Shown: positions 1 to 8,997 of the stretch, in pieces | Position numbering within the stretch: position 1 is the first letter of the stretch | Layout: every line of letters begins with the position of its first letter | Origin: Rhabdobacter roseus | GTDB taxonomy: Bacteria > Bacteroidota > Bacteroidia > Cytophagales > Spirosomataceae | NCBI RefSeq assembly: GCF_014202275.1 | Contig: NZ_JACHGF010000010.1 | Location: 124,001-188,000 of the forward strand | Length of the DNA: 64,000 nt | Direction of reading: 5' to 3' | Notes under the pieces: model-generated | Databases searched by the model: none | Seen by the model: only the letters and a program-made list of their open reading frames with translations | Told to the model about the DNA's origin: nothing | Program-made: the position numbers and the translations under genes

Positions 1-1248
1 CCCGTGCTGGTGCAGCCCGGCGATACCGTGGAGCAGTGGGTGACGCTCCAGCTGATACACGCGCCCACTCGCTACCAGGAGGAGGTTTCCCGAGTGGATG
101 CTCCCCGAGTGGATACTCCCGGAGTGGATACTCCCGGAGTGGATACTCCCGGAGTGGATACTCCCGGAGTGGATGCTCCCGGAGTGGATGCTCCCCGGCT
201 ATTAATGCCCTGCCTCGGCTACGCCCGCAACGCCACCTACGGCCCCCTCACGGAGCAAGACGTGGTGCTGCTTCGTCAGGTACCTTTTGCCCACTACCGG
301 GTAGAGGTAGCGCTGAGCCAGCCCGACTGGAAGGCTGATTGGGCGGCGGCTCAGGCAGAAGCCCAGCAGCTGGGTACTTCGGTGGAGCTGGTGGCCTGGG
401 TGGGCCATGACCTGCGCCAGGAGCTGCCCCCGCTGCTAGGTACCCTCGCCGATAGTCCGGTGCGGGTGCGTAGTTTGCTGGTGCTTCCGCGGCAGGTACC
501 TTGGTCGGCGAGTTGGTTTGCGGAAGTGGCGGCGCTGGTGCGGCAGCAGGGCGTGGAGGTACCTTTGGGCTACGGCACCGACGGCTACTTTGCCGAGCTC
601 AACCGCAACCGTCCGCCCGAAGCGCCCGGCTATGACTTCGTGAGTTTTTCGGTCAATCCGCAGGTACATGCCTTCGACACCCGCACGCTCATCGAGAACG
701 TATCGGCACAGCGGTACGCGGTGGAGACGGCCCGGCAGTTTTTGCCCCCAGGGGTACCTATTCACGTGTCACCGGTTACGTTCAGGATCCGGAACTACCC
801 CGCCGGGCCGGAAAGTACCCTCCCGCCCGACCAGGACCCGCGCCATACTACCGAGCTGGGGGCCGCCTGGATGCTCCTCAGCCTCAAGTACCTGGCGGGT
901 GCTCAGCGCCTTACCTACTTCGAGACCACCGGCCCGAAGGGGATTATCCCCGGCGCGCCAAGTACCTCCCCGAGCCCCGAAACCTACCCCCTGCACAGGT
1001 ACCTGGCGCGCATCCGCGCCTTTGACCCCAGCTGGATACTGGACCTGCGCGTACCGGAGCCCTTCGTGTGGGACGTACTGGGGCTGGAAAACGCCCGCGG
1101 TGAGCAGCTGTACTTTATGGTCAACTTCAGCACCGAGCCCCGGCAAGTGACACTACCCGGACTGGCCGGGGCGCATTTCCTGGCGGCGGAAAGCATTCAC
1201 GAATGGTTTGTAGCAAATAATCCCGACGAGCCTGAAAAAATTGGATAA
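1..1248 (+). CDS. C-terminal part of a TIM-barrel protein, possibly a D-apionate lactonase
   Basis: The reading frame is open from the first base of the window, so the true start lies upstream and only about 415 residues are visible. There is no signal peptide or membrane segment in the visible part. The segment with NPQVHAFD followed by SPVTFR, and the late Glu in YFETTGPKG, fit a TIM-barrel hydrolase; from memory these resemble the D-apionate lactonase (ApnL) family of apiose catabolism, but I could not check this. A run of seven VD[TA]P[GR] units near the visible N-terminus looks like a flexible linker generated by DNA slippage. The gene is followed by ppa on the same strand. The family call is tentative; the coding call is firm because the frame stays open for 1.2 kb with native codon use. 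Confidence 0.55.
   Translation, partial: PVLVQPGDTVEQWVTLQLIHAPTRYQEEVSRVDAPRVDTPGVDTPGVDTPGVDTPGVDAPGVDAPRLLMPCLGYARNATYGPLTEQDVVLLRQVPFAHYRVEVALSQPDWKADWAAAQAEAQQLGTSVELVAWVGHDLRQELPPLLGTLADSPVRVRSLLVLPRQVPWSASWFAEVAALVRQQGVEVPLGYGTDGYFAELNRNRPPEAPGYDFVSFSVNPQVHAFDTRTLIENVSAQRYAVETARQFLPPGVPIHVSPVTFRIRNYPAGPESTLPPDQDPRHTTELGAAWMLLSLKYLAGAQRLTYFETTGPKGIIPGAPSTSPSPETYPLHRYLARIRAFDPSWILDLRVPEPFVWDVLGLENARGEQLYFMVNFSTEPRQVTLPGLAGAHFLAAESIHEWFVANNPDEPEKIG
91..195 (+). repeat. Seven tandem 15-bp units inside a coding region
   Basis: Seven consecutive 15-bp units of the form SGAGTGGATRCTCCC run from 91 to 195 and encode repeated VDTPG/VDAPG. The three central units are identical and the outer ones differ by one or two bases, as expected of slippage expansion. 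Because 15 is divisible by three, copy-number change keeps the frame. Confidence 0.95.
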
Positions 1249-1255
1249 CAAAGGT

Positions 1256-1263
1256 TAATTTTG
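1256..1263 (+). promoter_or_regulatory. Candidate -7 box for ppa
   Basis: TAATTTTG matches the Bacteroidetes -7 consensus TAnnTTTG and lies about 53 nt before the ppa start codon. No convincing -33 TTTG sits at the expected 19-20 nt spacing, so this is a weak call. Confidence 0.35.
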
Positions 1264-1316
1264 GGCTGAGATAACCGATTGAGCGGGATTTTGAAACCAA
1301 ATAATTGTATTTTTTT

Positions 1317-1928
1317 ATGAATGCGAATGTGCACAAAGCCCATCCCTGGCACGGAATACCCATCGGGGATAAGTCGCCGGAGATTGTTACGGCCTTTATT
1401 GAAATTGTTCCTACGGATACCGTCAAATACGAAATTGATAAACAAACGGGCTACCTCAAGATCGACCGCCCGCAGAAGTACTCCAACATCGTACCGGCGC
1501 TCTACGGCTTCATACCCAAGACCTATTGCGCCGAGCTGATTGCGAAGCTGGCCAACGAACGCTCGGGCCGGGTAGTGACCGAAGGCGACGGTGACCCGCT
1601 GGACATCTGCGTACTTTGCGAGAAAATTATTTCGCACGGGGACATCATCTGCGAGGCGCGGCCCATCGGAGGCATTCGGCTCATCGACGGCGGCGAGGCC
1701 GACGACAAGATCATTGCCGTGCTGAAAGGCGACGAAGTATACGGAGCCTACAACGACCTGAGCGAACTACCCGCCAACGTCGTGGAGCGCCTCAAGCACT
1801 ACTTCCTCACCTACAAAAACCTACCGGGCGAGCCCGCCCACATCGAGATCACGAACGTCTACGGTCGCGACGAAGCCCACGAGGTGATCCGGACATCGGT
1901 CGAAGATTACAAGCATTCTTTTTATTGA
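1317..1928 (+). CDS. ppa: Inorganic pyrophosphatase (family I)
   Basis: Cytosolic soluble pyrophosphatase, which hydrolyses PPi to two phosphates and so pulls biosynthetic reactions forward. The family I signature is plain in EGDGDPLDICVL, where the three Asp residues bind the catalytic Mg2+. KYEID and YGFIP are further conserved segments. I chose the ATG at 1317 because the upstream in-frame candidate is a TTG (1305) embedded in a T-run; this gives 203 residues, normal for the family. It stands alone, with a TAnnTTTG box about 50 nt upstream and an intrinsic terminator just after the stop. Confidence 0.95.
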   Translation: MNANVHKAHPWHGIPIGDKSPEIVTAFIEIVPTDTVKYEIDKQTGYLKIDRPQKYSNIVPALYGFIPKTYCAELIAKLANERSGRVVTEGDGDPLDICVLCEKIISHGDIICEARPIGGIRLIDGGEADDKIIAVLKGDEVYGAYNDLSELPANVVERLKHYFLTYKNLPGEPAHIEITNVYGRDEAHEVIRTSVEDYKHSFY

Positions 1929-1963
1929 GAGAACCCAGGCCTCACCGCCAAGTACCTTCCGGG

Positions 1964-1990
1964 CTCCGTCGTTGGCGGAGTCTTTTTTTT
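1964..1990 (+). terminator. Intrinsic terminator after ppa
   Basis: A 5-bp perfect stem (CTCCG/CGGAG, loop of 7) is followed directly by a run of eight T residues. It lies 36 nt after the ppa stop codon. Confidence 0.75.
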
Positions 1991-2047
1991 GTGGCAGAGG
2001 GTACTTGAAGCAAGGGGTACTTTTCCTAAAAATACCCGGCAAGGCTC

Positions 2048-2068
2048 CCTTACTCCGCCGGAGTAAGG
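2048..2068. other. Perfect 9-bp hairpin between ppa and prfC
   Basis: CCTTACTCC (2048-2056) is exactly complementary to GGAGTAAGG (2060-2068) with a 3-nt loop. A T-run follows only about 30 nt later, so it is not a classical terminator. It could be a second transcription-stop element or a protein-binding palindrome. Confidence 0.5.
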
Positions 2069-2129
2069 ACCGGGGATAGAGGCCATTCCCTTGGGGCTTT
2101 TTTTAACTCTCAACGACCCATTACCCCCA

Positions 2130-2157
2130 TTTGGTCCTTATAAATTGCGTATCTTTG
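2130..2157 (+). promoter_or_regulatory. Bacteroidetes-type promoter of prfC
   Basis: TATCTTTG (2150-2157) matches TAnnTTTG exactly, and TTTG at 2130-2133 could be the -33 element, though the 16-nt spacing is shorter than the usual 19-20. The prfC start codon follows 75 nt downstream. Confidence 0.55.
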
Positions 2158-2232
2158 CGGAAAATTTGGACAAGCATACCGAAAGCCAGCCCCCGCCAGG
2201 GTACCTGCTGCTACCGGTTAGGAATCAGAAAC

Positions 2233-3828
2233 ATGAACATTCATCAAGAAATAAAAAAACGGCGCACCTTTGCCATCATTAGCCACCCGGATGCTGGCAA
2301 AACGACCCTGACGGAAAAGCTCCTGCTCTTTGGCGGGGCCATCCAGACCGCCGGAGCCGTGAAATCCAACAAGATCAAGAAAACGGCCACTTCTGACTTC
2401 ATGGAGATCGAGAAGCAGCGGGGGATCTCGGTAGCTACCTCGGTGATGACCTTCGAGTACCGCGACCTGCTCATTAACATCCTGGACACGCCGGGCCACA
2501 AAGACTTCGCCGAAGATACCTACCGCACCCTCACGGCCGTGGATAGCGTAATTCTGGTGGTAGACTGCGTGAAGGGCGTCGAGGAGCAAACCGAGCGGCT
2601 GATGGAAGTGTGCCGGATGCGTAACACGCCGGTGATCATCTTCATCAACAAGCTCGACCGCGAAGGCCAGAGCCCCTTCGACCTGCTGGACGAGCTGGAG
2701 GCCAAGCTGAGCATTCGGGCGCGGCCGCTCACCTGGCCCATCAACATGGGCTCCAACTTCAAGGGCGTGTACAGCCTTTACGAGCAGAAGCTTTATTTTT
2801 TCAAAATCAATAAAACCAAGGTAGAAACCGACGTAGCCGAGGTAAGCCTCGACGCCCCCAACCTGGATACCCTGCTGGGTCCCCGCGACGCCGAGACCCT
2901 GCGCGAGGAGGTGGAGCTGGTGGAGGGCGTGTACGATGCCTTCTCGGAAGAAGCCTACCAGAAAGGCGAGCTGGCGCCGGTATTTTTTGGCAGCGCCATC
3001 AATAACTTCGGGGTCAAAGAGCTGCTGGATACCTTTTGCCAGATCTCGCCTACGCCCCAGCCGCGGCCCACGGACGTGCGGCAGGTACTTCCTACGGAGC
3101 CGAAGTTTAGCGGGTTTGTGTTCAAGATCCACGCCAACCTGGACCCCCGCCACCGCGACCGCATCGCGTTCCTGCGGATCTGCTCGGGCAGCTTTGAGCG
3201 GGGCAAGTTTTACCACCACGTGCGGCTGAACAAAGACCTCCGCTTTTCGAGCCCGTTTAGTTTCATGGCCGCCGACAAGCGAATCCTGGAAGAAGGCTTC
3301 CCCGGCGACGTAGTAGGGCTGTACGACACGGGTCACTTCAAGATCGGCGATACGCTGACGGAAGGCGAAGACCTGCAGTTTTCGGGGATTCCGAGTTTCT
3401 CGCCCGAGATTTTCAAGGAATTAATCAACCTGGACCCGATGAAGGCCAAGCAACTGGACAAGGGCGTACAGCAGCTCACCGACGAAGGCGTGGCGCAGCT
3501 CTTTACGCTGGAGCTGGGTAATCGTAAGATTGTGGGTACGGTGGGCGAGCTGCAGTTTGATGTGATCCAGTACCGGCTCGAAAACGAGTACGGGGCCAAG
3601 TGCCGCTGGGTACCCATGAACGTGGCCCGCGCCTGCTGGATCACCAGCGACAACAAAGCCAAGCTGGCCGAGTTTGTGCGCCTGAAAGGCAACCAGATCG
3701 CCTTCGACAAGGACATGAATCCGGTGTTTCTGGCCGAGTCGGAGTGGATGATCCGCATGAACCGCGAGAATAATCCCGACATCCAGTTCCACTTCACATC
3801 GGAGTTCAAGACGGAAGTGACGGTGTAG
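2233..3828 (+). CDS. prfC: Peptide chain release factor 3
   Basis: Translational GTPase that removes RF1/RF2 from the ribosome after peptide release. The G-domain motifs are complete: [13 protein letters not shown] (P-loop, residues about 16-28), QRGISV (switch I), DTPGHKDF (G3) and NKLD (G4). The remainder contains the EF-Tu-like beta-barrel and the RF3 C-terminal domain ([18 protein letters not shown]). The open frame runs upstream to 2131, but the ATG at 2233 gives [20 protein letters not shown] and a length of 531 residues, matching the family, and lies downstream of a TATCTTTG box. Confidence 0.95.
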   Translation: MNIHQEIKKRRTFAIISHPDAGKTTLTEKLLLFGGAIQTAGAVKSNKIKKTATSDFMEIEKQRGISVATSVMTFEYRDLLINILDTPGHKDFAEDTYRTLTAVDSVILVVDCVKGVEEQTERLMEVCRMRNTPVIIFINKLDREGQSPFDLLDELEAKLSIRARPLTWPINMGSNFKGVYSLYEQKLYFFKINKTKVETDVAEVSLDAPNLDTLLGPRDAETLREEVELVEGVYDAFSEEAYQKGELAPVFFGSAINNFGVKELLDTFCQISPTPQPRPTDVRQVLPTEPKFSGFVFKIHANLDPRHRDRIAFLRICSGSFERGKFYHHVRLNKDLRFSSPFSFMAADKRILEEGFPGDVVGLYDTGHFKIGDTLTEGEDLQFSGIPSFSPEIFKELINLDPMKAKQLDKGVQQLTDEGVAQLFTLELGNRKIVGTVGELQFDVIQYRLENEYGAKCRWVPMNVARACWITSDNKAKLAEFVRLKGNQIAFDKDMNPVFLAESEWMIRMNRENNPDIQFHFTSEFKTEVTV

Positions 3829-3861
3829 ATTTGATTTTAAAGTACCTAAGGTACCTATAGC

Positions 3862-3896
3862 CAAAGTACCCCCAAGTTCGGCTCGGGGGTACTTTG
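3862..3896. terminator. Bidirectional terminator carrying the RGTACY motif
   Basis: CAAAGTACCCCC (3862-3873) pairs perfectly with GGGGGTACTTTG (3885-3896) around an 11-nt loop, with A/T-rich flanks on both sides. It sits between the convergent genes prfC and the DUF4890-like gene and can serve both. Both arms contain the AGTACC/GGTACT motif that is over-represented throughout the native DNA. Confidence 0.75.
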
Positions 3897-3918
3897 CTTT
3901 TAAAGGGGTACTTGGGGC

Positions 3919-4275
3919 TTAGTTACGCGGACCTCGGCCGCCGCCCTGGCGCATTTCCTCCGCCAGTGCTTTGTACTTTTCCTGCTGCTCGGGCGTGAGC
4001 AGCGCGTTCATGTCTTGCTGAAACTTCTCCTGAACATCCCGCATTCCTTCCCGGTTTTGGGCTTCGCGCAATTCCTGCATTTTCTGAAAGCGGGTCAGGT
4101 TCAGGGTGTAGACTTGCTTTTGTTGCTCTTCGTTAAGTCCGAGTCGTTCAACCATCGTTTTGGTTTGGCTTTCGGCGCGCGCTTCGGGCGTGGCGTTGTT
4201 TCCTCCGCCGCCTCGTTGGGCGAAGGCCGTCATACTGCCCAGCAGCAGTAGTAGGGCTAAGGTTGCTTTTTTCAT
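3919..4275 (-). CDS. Small secreted DUF4890/Spy-like protein
   Basis: 118 residues with a clear signal peptide (MKKATLALLLLLGSMTAFAQ), so exported to the periplasm. The mature part is Gln/Glu/Arg-rich, helical and ends in a glycine-rich GGGRGPRN tail. The pattern LGLNEEQQKQVYTLNLTRFQKMQELR followed by LLTPEQQEKYKAL is, beyond the cut-off of what I quote here, the alpha-helical layout of the DUF4890 and Spy/CpxP-like periplasmic chaperone families. Function in this organism is unknown. It is convergent with prfC and shares a bidirectional terminator. Confidence 0.75.
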   Translation of the reverse strand: MKKATLALLLLLGSMTAFAQRGGGGNNATPEARAESQTKTMVERLGLNEEQQKQVYTLNLTRFQKMQELREAQNREGMRDVQEKFQQDMNALLTPEQQEKYKALAEEMRQGGGRGPRN

Positions 4276-4353
4276 TGTGGTTAACGGTTTTGATGAATTA
4301 ACGCAAGCTTAGATGCCCGTTGCCACCCAGGGTTTAACGGAGGTACGTATTTT

Positions 4354-4641
4354 TTATAACCACTTCTTTACTAGTTCCGCCCACTCTTCGCGCAGCGTCT
4401 GGTCGGAGGGAGAAACCCCCGCCCGCCGGTACCAGTAGCCCGCGTTCCAGGTGTCGCCCTCCACGCGGTGCAGGTAGGCGTGCAATAGGTCGTAGGCGCG
4501 GGTACCTTCCTGGCTTTGGGCTATTTCGTGGGCGGCGTGCCAATCCCCTTTGGCGTCGTGCCAAAGCGCTTCGAGTAGCGGCGGTAAACCTTTGGGTGGC
4601 ACATGCAGTTCCAAGGTGGCATTGAATTCTTCGTAGGTCAT
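4354..4641 (-). CDS. Conserved hypothetical protein, 95 residues
   Basis: The open frame extends to 4728, but the upstream part is AT-rich and unlike protein; the ATG at 4641 (MTYEEFNATL) is the natural start. The protein is small, cytosolic and helical, with the pattern LLEALWHDAKGDWHAAHEIA and LHAYLHRVEGD..NAGYWYRRAG. I recognise this layout from uncharacterised proteins found in Bacteroidetes and cyanobacteria; no biochemical role is known to me. It is divergent from the S24-type regulator, with a very AT-rich 160-bp gap between them. Confidence 0.7.
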   Translation of the reverse strand: MTYEEFNATLELHVPPKGLPPLLEALWHDAKGDWHAAHEIAQSQEGTRAYDLLHAYLHRVEGDTWNAGYWYRRAGVSPSDQTLREEWAELVKKWL

Positions 4642-4803
4642 AGCTAGGTAATGTAGGTAGTAGCAGAAGCGTAAAAGTACATAATCGGTTTTAAAGCAAA
4701 AAAAAGTAAGCCCTTGGTAGAAATCCATCTTTTTTACGAGAAAGATTGTTTTTATTATTTTTTATGTGTTATTTTTACTCAAACAAAAAGCAAACACGCC
4801 GGT

Positions 4804-5505
4804 ATGTCTATTTTTTTTGCTCAAAACCTGGTCTTCCTTCGCTCGCGACTAGCCGATCGGCCCTCTCAACAGAAACTGGGGGATGCGCTGGGGCTTAAAA
4901 AATCGACGCTAGCGGCCTGGGAGGCAGGGCGAGCCAAGCCTTCCTTTGACGACTTGCTACGCCTGGCCGAGTACTTTACCATATCCACGGACGATCTTTT
5001 GAAGCGGGATTTGGCCAAGGAGTTGAGCCGTCCCTGGATCAAAGAAGACAACCTCCGGGTACTGGTCACGACCGTAGACCGCGACAATGCCGAAAACATT
5101 GAGTTTGTACCGGTAAAGGCCATCGGCGGCTACACCGAAGGCTACGGAGATGTGGACTACATTGCCCAGCTACCCGTCATCAGCCTGCCATTTTTGTCGC
5201 CCGACCGCAAGTACCGGGCCTTCCCTTTTGAGGGCGATTCGATGCCGCCGCTGCGTGAGGGCTCCATTGTGTTTGGAGAGTACATCGAGTACTGGGAGCG
5301 CATCAAGAGTGGCACGATCTGTTTGGTAGTAACCAAAGAGGAGGGGGTAGTTCTCAAAAAAGTATTTAACTACCTGGAAGAAAAGGGCGTACTCGTGCTC
5401 AAGTCCTTGAACGAGCGCTACGCGCCCTATCCGGTACGTCGGGAAGATATTCTTGAATTATGGCAGTTTGTTGGCTACTTTTCCCGGGAGTTTCCCGTGA
5501 GCTAA
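4804..5505 (+). CDS. XRE/S24-family repressor-like regulator
   Basis: 233 residues from the ATG at 4804; the frame upstream is AT-rich non-coding. The N-terminus is a helix-turn-helix of the XRE type (QQKLGDALGLKKSTLAAWEAGRAKPS). The C-terminal half resembles the LexA/CI S24 peptidase fold, with the nucleophile serine in FEGDSMPPL (about Ser146) and a Lys pair in VVLKKVF (185/186) where the general-base lysine is expected. Such proteins repress target genes until self-cleavage or ligand binding. No prophage genes lie nearby, so the targets are unknown; it is divergent from the 95-residue hypothetical gene and may control it and itself. Confidence 0.8.
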   Translation: MSIFFAQNLVFLRSRLADRPSQQKLGDALGLKKSTLAAWEAGRAKPSFDDLLRLAEYFTISTDDLLKRDLAKELSRPWIKEDNLRVLVTTVDRDNAENIEFVPVKAIGGYTEGYGDVDYIAQLPVISLPFLSPDRKYRAFPFEGDSMPPLREGSIVFGEYIEYWERIKSGTICLVVTKEEGVVLKKVFNYLEEKGVLVLKSLNERYAPYPVRREDILELWQFVGYFSREFPVS

Positions 5506-5552
5506 CGATTCGTCCGTTTTCTGATAAACACCCTTACTTTATCTAAATCTAT

Positions 5553-5984
5553 ATGATGTATCGTTCAAGTCCGGCAGTTATGAAAAAAGTGAGTCACATC
5601 CTTAACGAGCTTCGAAGCAGTACCCCTTTCTTTACCATTCGGGAAGCGGACGAATTCATTCGTTTCCTGGAAGAAGGGCTTCGGGGGCAGGAAACCTACT
5701 GTGAGAGACGTCCCGATGGTAGCATTGGCAACGCCCTTGTGCTGGTGGAAGATAACCTCGTGGAAATAAGCGAGGCAAACCTTGAGTACCCCGAGCGGTC
5801 CATTGCCATGCAGCTGCGGGTGGAAGATCCGGAGGCTTGCCGGCAGCAGATGATCCGGGCGGGTGCCCGCCCGGTGGTAGAGCCCGCCGGGGCGGTAGAG
5901 CCCCGTCGGCAGTCGGTACTGGTTGATCCCTGGGGAAATCAATGGTACCTCTCCCGGCATACGGACCCCTACTACCTAGCCTAG
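5553..5984 (+). CDS. VOC-superfamily (glyoxalase-like) protein
   Basis: 143 residues. The paired beta-alpha-beta-beta-beta layout of the vicinal oxygen chelate fold is suggested by FFTIREADEFIRFLEEGLRG near the start and the closing VLVDPWGNQWYLSRHTD, which is the typical end of PhnB/YdcJ-like members. Metal ligands are not obvious, so enzymatic activity cannot be assigned. The ATG at 5553 is followed by alternatives at 5556 and 5580, and the start could be either. It is a single gene between the regulator and the histidine-kinase operon. Confidence 0.7.
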   Translation: MMYRSSPAVMKKVSHILNELRSSTPFFTIREADEFIRFLEEGLRGQETYCERRPDGSIGNALVLVEDNLVEISEANLEYPERSIAMQLRVEDPEACRQQMIRAGARPVVEPAGAVEPRRQSVLVDPWGNQWYLSRHTDPYYLA

Positions 5985-6125
5985 CGCTGCGGGCCTACCG
6001 GACAAATCCGCGGCGGGATTGGGAGCCTATATATACTCCGTACGATTTTATTGGTATATTCCGTCGAAATTCTCCCGCGTAGCCGCGCGGGCTTGTCGGA
6101 ACTTTACTTTTTTTATTAATCGGAT

Positions 6126-7484
6126 ATGGAATATGGTTCTGCCTTTGTCGCTTTGGGGCTGGCCCATCTCGGCCTACGCTGGTTCCGTCGTTTTCTGGAT
6201 ACCCCCACCCGCCTGCCCGAATGGGACCAACTGCTCAACCGGGTAGTTCCGGCCTCTTTTGTAGTGGCAGGGCTGGTCCTGGCTTTTCGCATCAATCTTG
6301 ACGCCGACTGGCTCCTCTGGACCATATACGTGATCGTGCTGGCTACAACCTACCGCCTCCGATCCTACCGCCCCGCCGAGCTGTTGTTTTGGGCCATGTG
6401 GCCCTACGTAGTAACGGCGGGTTTAAAAATTCTGACCAAAACTTTTTTACCGGACTTTTACCGGCCTTACCGTCCCTATTTCGAGTCGGCCTCGGCCTTT
6501 GCGGTCATGTGGCTCCTGGGGGCCATCATCTACACCATCCGGCAGAAAAAAGCCCTGGAGCGGGATCTGCTGCTGAAGCAAGAAGAAGAGGAACGCAAGC
6601 GCCGGATCGAGCAGGAAAACCAGGTACTGGAAGGCATGGTGGCCGAACGCACCTCGGAGTTGACCCGCCAGAAAGAAGAACTCGAGCACGCACTGGTGGA
6701 GCTCAAAGCCACGCAGGCGCAGCTGATCCAGTCGGAGAAGATGGCGAGCCTCGGCGAGCTCACGGCCGGGATTGCCCATGAAATCCAGAACCCCCTCAAC
6801 TTCGTCAATAATTTCTCGGAAGTGAGCGATGAGCTGGCGCAGGAGATTGAGGAGGAGATCCGGGCCGGTAATACCGAGGAGGTACTTTACCTGGCGCAGG
6901 CGATCCGGGAAAACCTCCAGAAAATAACCCACCACGGCAAACGCGCCGACTCCATCGTGAAAGGCATGCTGGAACATTCCCGCATGAGTACCGGCGAAAA
7001 AGAACCCACCGACCTCAACGCCCTGGCCGACGAATACCTGCGGCTTTCGTACCACGGGCTACGTGCCAAAGACAAAAATTTCAACGCCGAGCTCATCGCC
7101 GACCTGACCCCCGACCTGGGGCTGGTGCGCGTGGTGCCGCAGGATTTTGGCCGGGTGCTGCTCAACCTCTTCAACAACGCTTTTTACGCCGTACGCAAAA
7201 GGCAGGAGGGGGAGGCGGCCACCTACCGGCCTCAGGTGCGGGTAAGTACCCGCTTGCAGGGCGACGAAGTGGAAATACGCGTGCGGGACAACGGAACAGG
7301 AATACCCCAGGCGGTTGTTGATAAAATTTATGATCCGTTTTTTACCACCAAACCCGCCGGACAAGGTACCGGGCTGGGGCTGTCGCTGAGCTATGACATT
7401 GTAGCCAAAGGCCACGGAGGTACCTTGGAAGTACAAAGCCGGGAAGGAGAATTCACGGAGTTCATCATTCGCTTACCAAACTAA
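6126..7484 (+). CDS. Membrane sensor histidine kinase
   Basis: 452 residues. Residues about 1-140 form several hydrophobic segments (membrane input domain), then a charged coiled coil (about 140-200) leads into the HisKA domain with phospho-acceptor His218 in GIAHEIQNPLN. The HATPase_c domain carries the N-box (LLNLFNNAFYAV), G1 (DNGTGIP) and G2 (GQGTGLGLSLSYDI). There is no PAS or receiver domain. It is first in an operon with a stand-alone receiver gene (34-nt gap) and a receiver-cyclase gene, so it likely phosphorylates one or both. The input signal cannot be read from the sequence. Confidence 0.9.
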   Translation: MEYGSAFVALGLAHLGLRWFRRFLDTPTRLPEWDQLLNRVVPASFVVAGLVLAFRINLDADWLLWTIYVIVLATTYRLRSYRPAELLFWAMWPYVVTAGLKILTKTFLPDFYRPYRPYFESASAFAVMWLLGAIIYTIRQKKALERDLLLKQEEEERKRRIEQENQVLEGMVAERTSELTRQKEELEHALVELKATQAQLIQSEKMASLGELTAGIAHEIQNPLNFVNNFSEVSDELAQEIEEEIRAGNTEEVLYLAQAIRENLQKITHHGKRADSIVKGMLEHSRMSTGEKEPTDLNALADEYLRLSYHGLRAKDKNFNAELIADLTPDLGLVRVVPQDFGRVLLNLFNNAFYAVRKRQEGEAATYRPQVRVSTRLQGDEVEIRVRDNGTGIPQAVVDKIYDPFFTTKPAGQGTGLGLSLSYDIVAKGHGGTLEVQSREGEFTEFIIRLPN

Positions 7485-7517
7485 CAACGTCGCCTAATTG
7501 GACCAAAAACTTTGCCC

Positions 7518-7901
7518 ATGAGCCCACTAAAAATACTGGTCGTTGATGACGAGCAAGACGTCAAGTCCCTCTTCGAACAGCGCTTCCGGCGCGAAATCCG
7601 GAGTGGCAGTGTATTCTTTACCTTCGCGTTTTCGGGCGAAGAGGCGCTGAAGTACATGGAAGCGCACGGCTCGGAGGTCGTTTTGATCCTGTCGGATATC
7701 AACATGCCCGGCATGAGCGGCATCGAGCTGCTGAAGCACATCCGGGTGGAGCACCCCTCGCCCCACCCGCAGGTCATGATGGTGACGGCCTACGGCGACG
7801 AGCAAACCTACCAGCAGGCCATGCAGTTCGGGGCCAACGATTTCCTGACCAAGCCGCTGGATTTCAGTCAACTCAAAGAGAAACTCACCACCCTACTATG
7901 A
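7518..7901 (+). CDS. Single-domain response regulator
   Basis: 127 residues forming one receiver domain and nothing else: acidic pocket VVDDEQD, phospho-acceptor Asp in ILSDINMPG, switch Thr in MMVTAYGD and Lys in FLTKPLD. I take the ATG at 7518 over a TTG two codons upstream. The stop codon overlaps the next start (ATGA), so the two are translationally coupled. With no output domain it probably acts as a phosphate relay or through protein contact with the neighbouring kinase or cyclase. Confidence 0.9.
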   Translation: MSPLKILVVDDEQDVKSLFEQRFRREIRSGSVFFTFAFSGEEALKYMEAHGSEVVLILSDINMPGMSGIELLKHIRVEHPSPHPQVMMVTAYGDEQTYQQAMQFGANDFLTKPLDFSQLKEKLTTLL

Positions 7902-8944
7902 GCGCAAAGATTTTGGTCGTAGACGACGAAACGGATCTTCAGGCCCTGATCAAGCAGAAATTTCGGCGTCAGATCCGGGAGCAGAAGTACGAGTTTGTGT
8001 TTGCCGAAAACGGAGAGGAAGCCCTGCAAAGAATCCAGGAAAATGCGGACGTAGCCCTGGTACTGAGCGACATCAACATGCCCATCATGGACGGGCTCAC
8101 CCTCCTCACCAAGCTGCACGAATCCAGCCCGCTGATTAAGGCCGTGATCGTGTCGGCCTACAACGACATGGAGAAAATCCGGACCGCCATGAACCGCGGT
8201 GCCTTCGACTTTGTGTGCAAGCCCATCGACTTCGTGGACCTGGACGTGACCATCCAGAAAACCCTGCAGCACGTGGAGCAGCTGCGCCAAACGCTGAAAG
8301 CCATCCAGGAAAACAACATCCTGAAAATGTACGTGGACGAAACCGTGCTCACCTTCATGGGGCGCAGCGAGTTTGAAACGTCCCTTATGCTCAACGAAAC
8401 CATCGAGGCCACGGTGGTTTTTATGGATATTTGTGGCTTTACGGCGATCTCCGAAAAAGAAGCGCCCGACGTGGTGGTGCAGATGATCAACAAGTACTTC
8501 GACGTGATGGTGAAGGAGATCATCGCGCAGGGCGGCTACGTGGATAAATTCATGGGCGACGCCATCATGGCCGTGTTCCGGGGCGACTACCACCTCGACC
8601 GCGCCATCGACGCCTCGCTGGCCGTGCGGGCCCAGATCGCCTCCATGCAGGAAGCCCTCCCCAACCAGCTTACGTTCGTACCTAAAGTAGCCATTGGCAT
8701 CAACACCGGCGAGATGGTGTCGGGCAATATTGGCTCCGTCACCTTGCGCCGCCTCGACTACACCGTCATTGGCGACACCGTTAACGTGGCCCAACGATTT
8801 CAGGCCGCGGCCCAGCCGGGACAAATCATCATCAGCGAAGCCGCCTACCAGCAGGTGAACGAGTCGTTCCACTGCCAGAAAGTAGGGGAGGTACTTCTGA
8901 AAAACAAGTCCGAGCAGGCCATGATTTACGAGGTACTTGACTAA
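7898..8944 (+). CDS. Response regulator with class III adenylate/guanylate cyclase domain
   Basis: 348 residues. Residues 1 to about 125 are a receiver domain (VVDDETD; phospho-acceptor Asp in LSDINMPIM; Lys in VCKPID). After a helical linker, residues about 165-348 are a class III nucleotide cyclase: metal-binding Asp in VFMDICGFT and in DKFMGDAIMAVF, and RRLDYTVIGDTVNVAQR carrying the transition-state Asn and Arg. The Lys in DKFMGD suits ATP as substrate, so cAMP is the likely product, but cGMP is not excluded. Phosphorylation by the upstream kinase would control second-messenger synthesis. ATGA overlap with the preceding receiver gene. Confidence 0.92.
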   Translation: MSAKILVVDDETDLQALIKQKFRRQIREQKYEFVFAENGEEALQRIQENADVALVLSDINMPIMDGLTLLTKLHESSPLIKAVIVSAYNDMEKIRTAMNRGAFDFVCKPIDFVDLDVTIQKTLQHVEQLRQTLKAIQENNILKMYVDETVLTFMGRSEFETSLMLNETIEATVVFMDICGFTAISEKEAPDVVVQMINKYFDVMVKEIIAQGGYVDKFMGDAIMAVFRGDYHLDRAIDASLAVRAQIASMQEALPNQLTFVPKVAIGINTGEMVSGNIGSVTLRRLDYTVIGDTVNVAQRFQAAAQPGQIIISEAAYQQVNESFHCQKVGEVLLKNKSEQAMIYEVLD

Positions 8945-8997
8945 GCGTTAGCCCGAAAAAGGAGATACACAAAAAGGAGCAGGGTACTCTCGGAACG

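Noticed and set aside
91..195. Short direct repeats as a possible CRISPR array
   Set aside because: Units are 15 bp with no spacers and encode a peptide repeat in frame.
2218..3336. Long open frame on the minus strand opposite prfC
   Set aside because: It is the antisense shadow of a well-conserved gene with high-GC third positions; no domain, start signal or promoter supports it.
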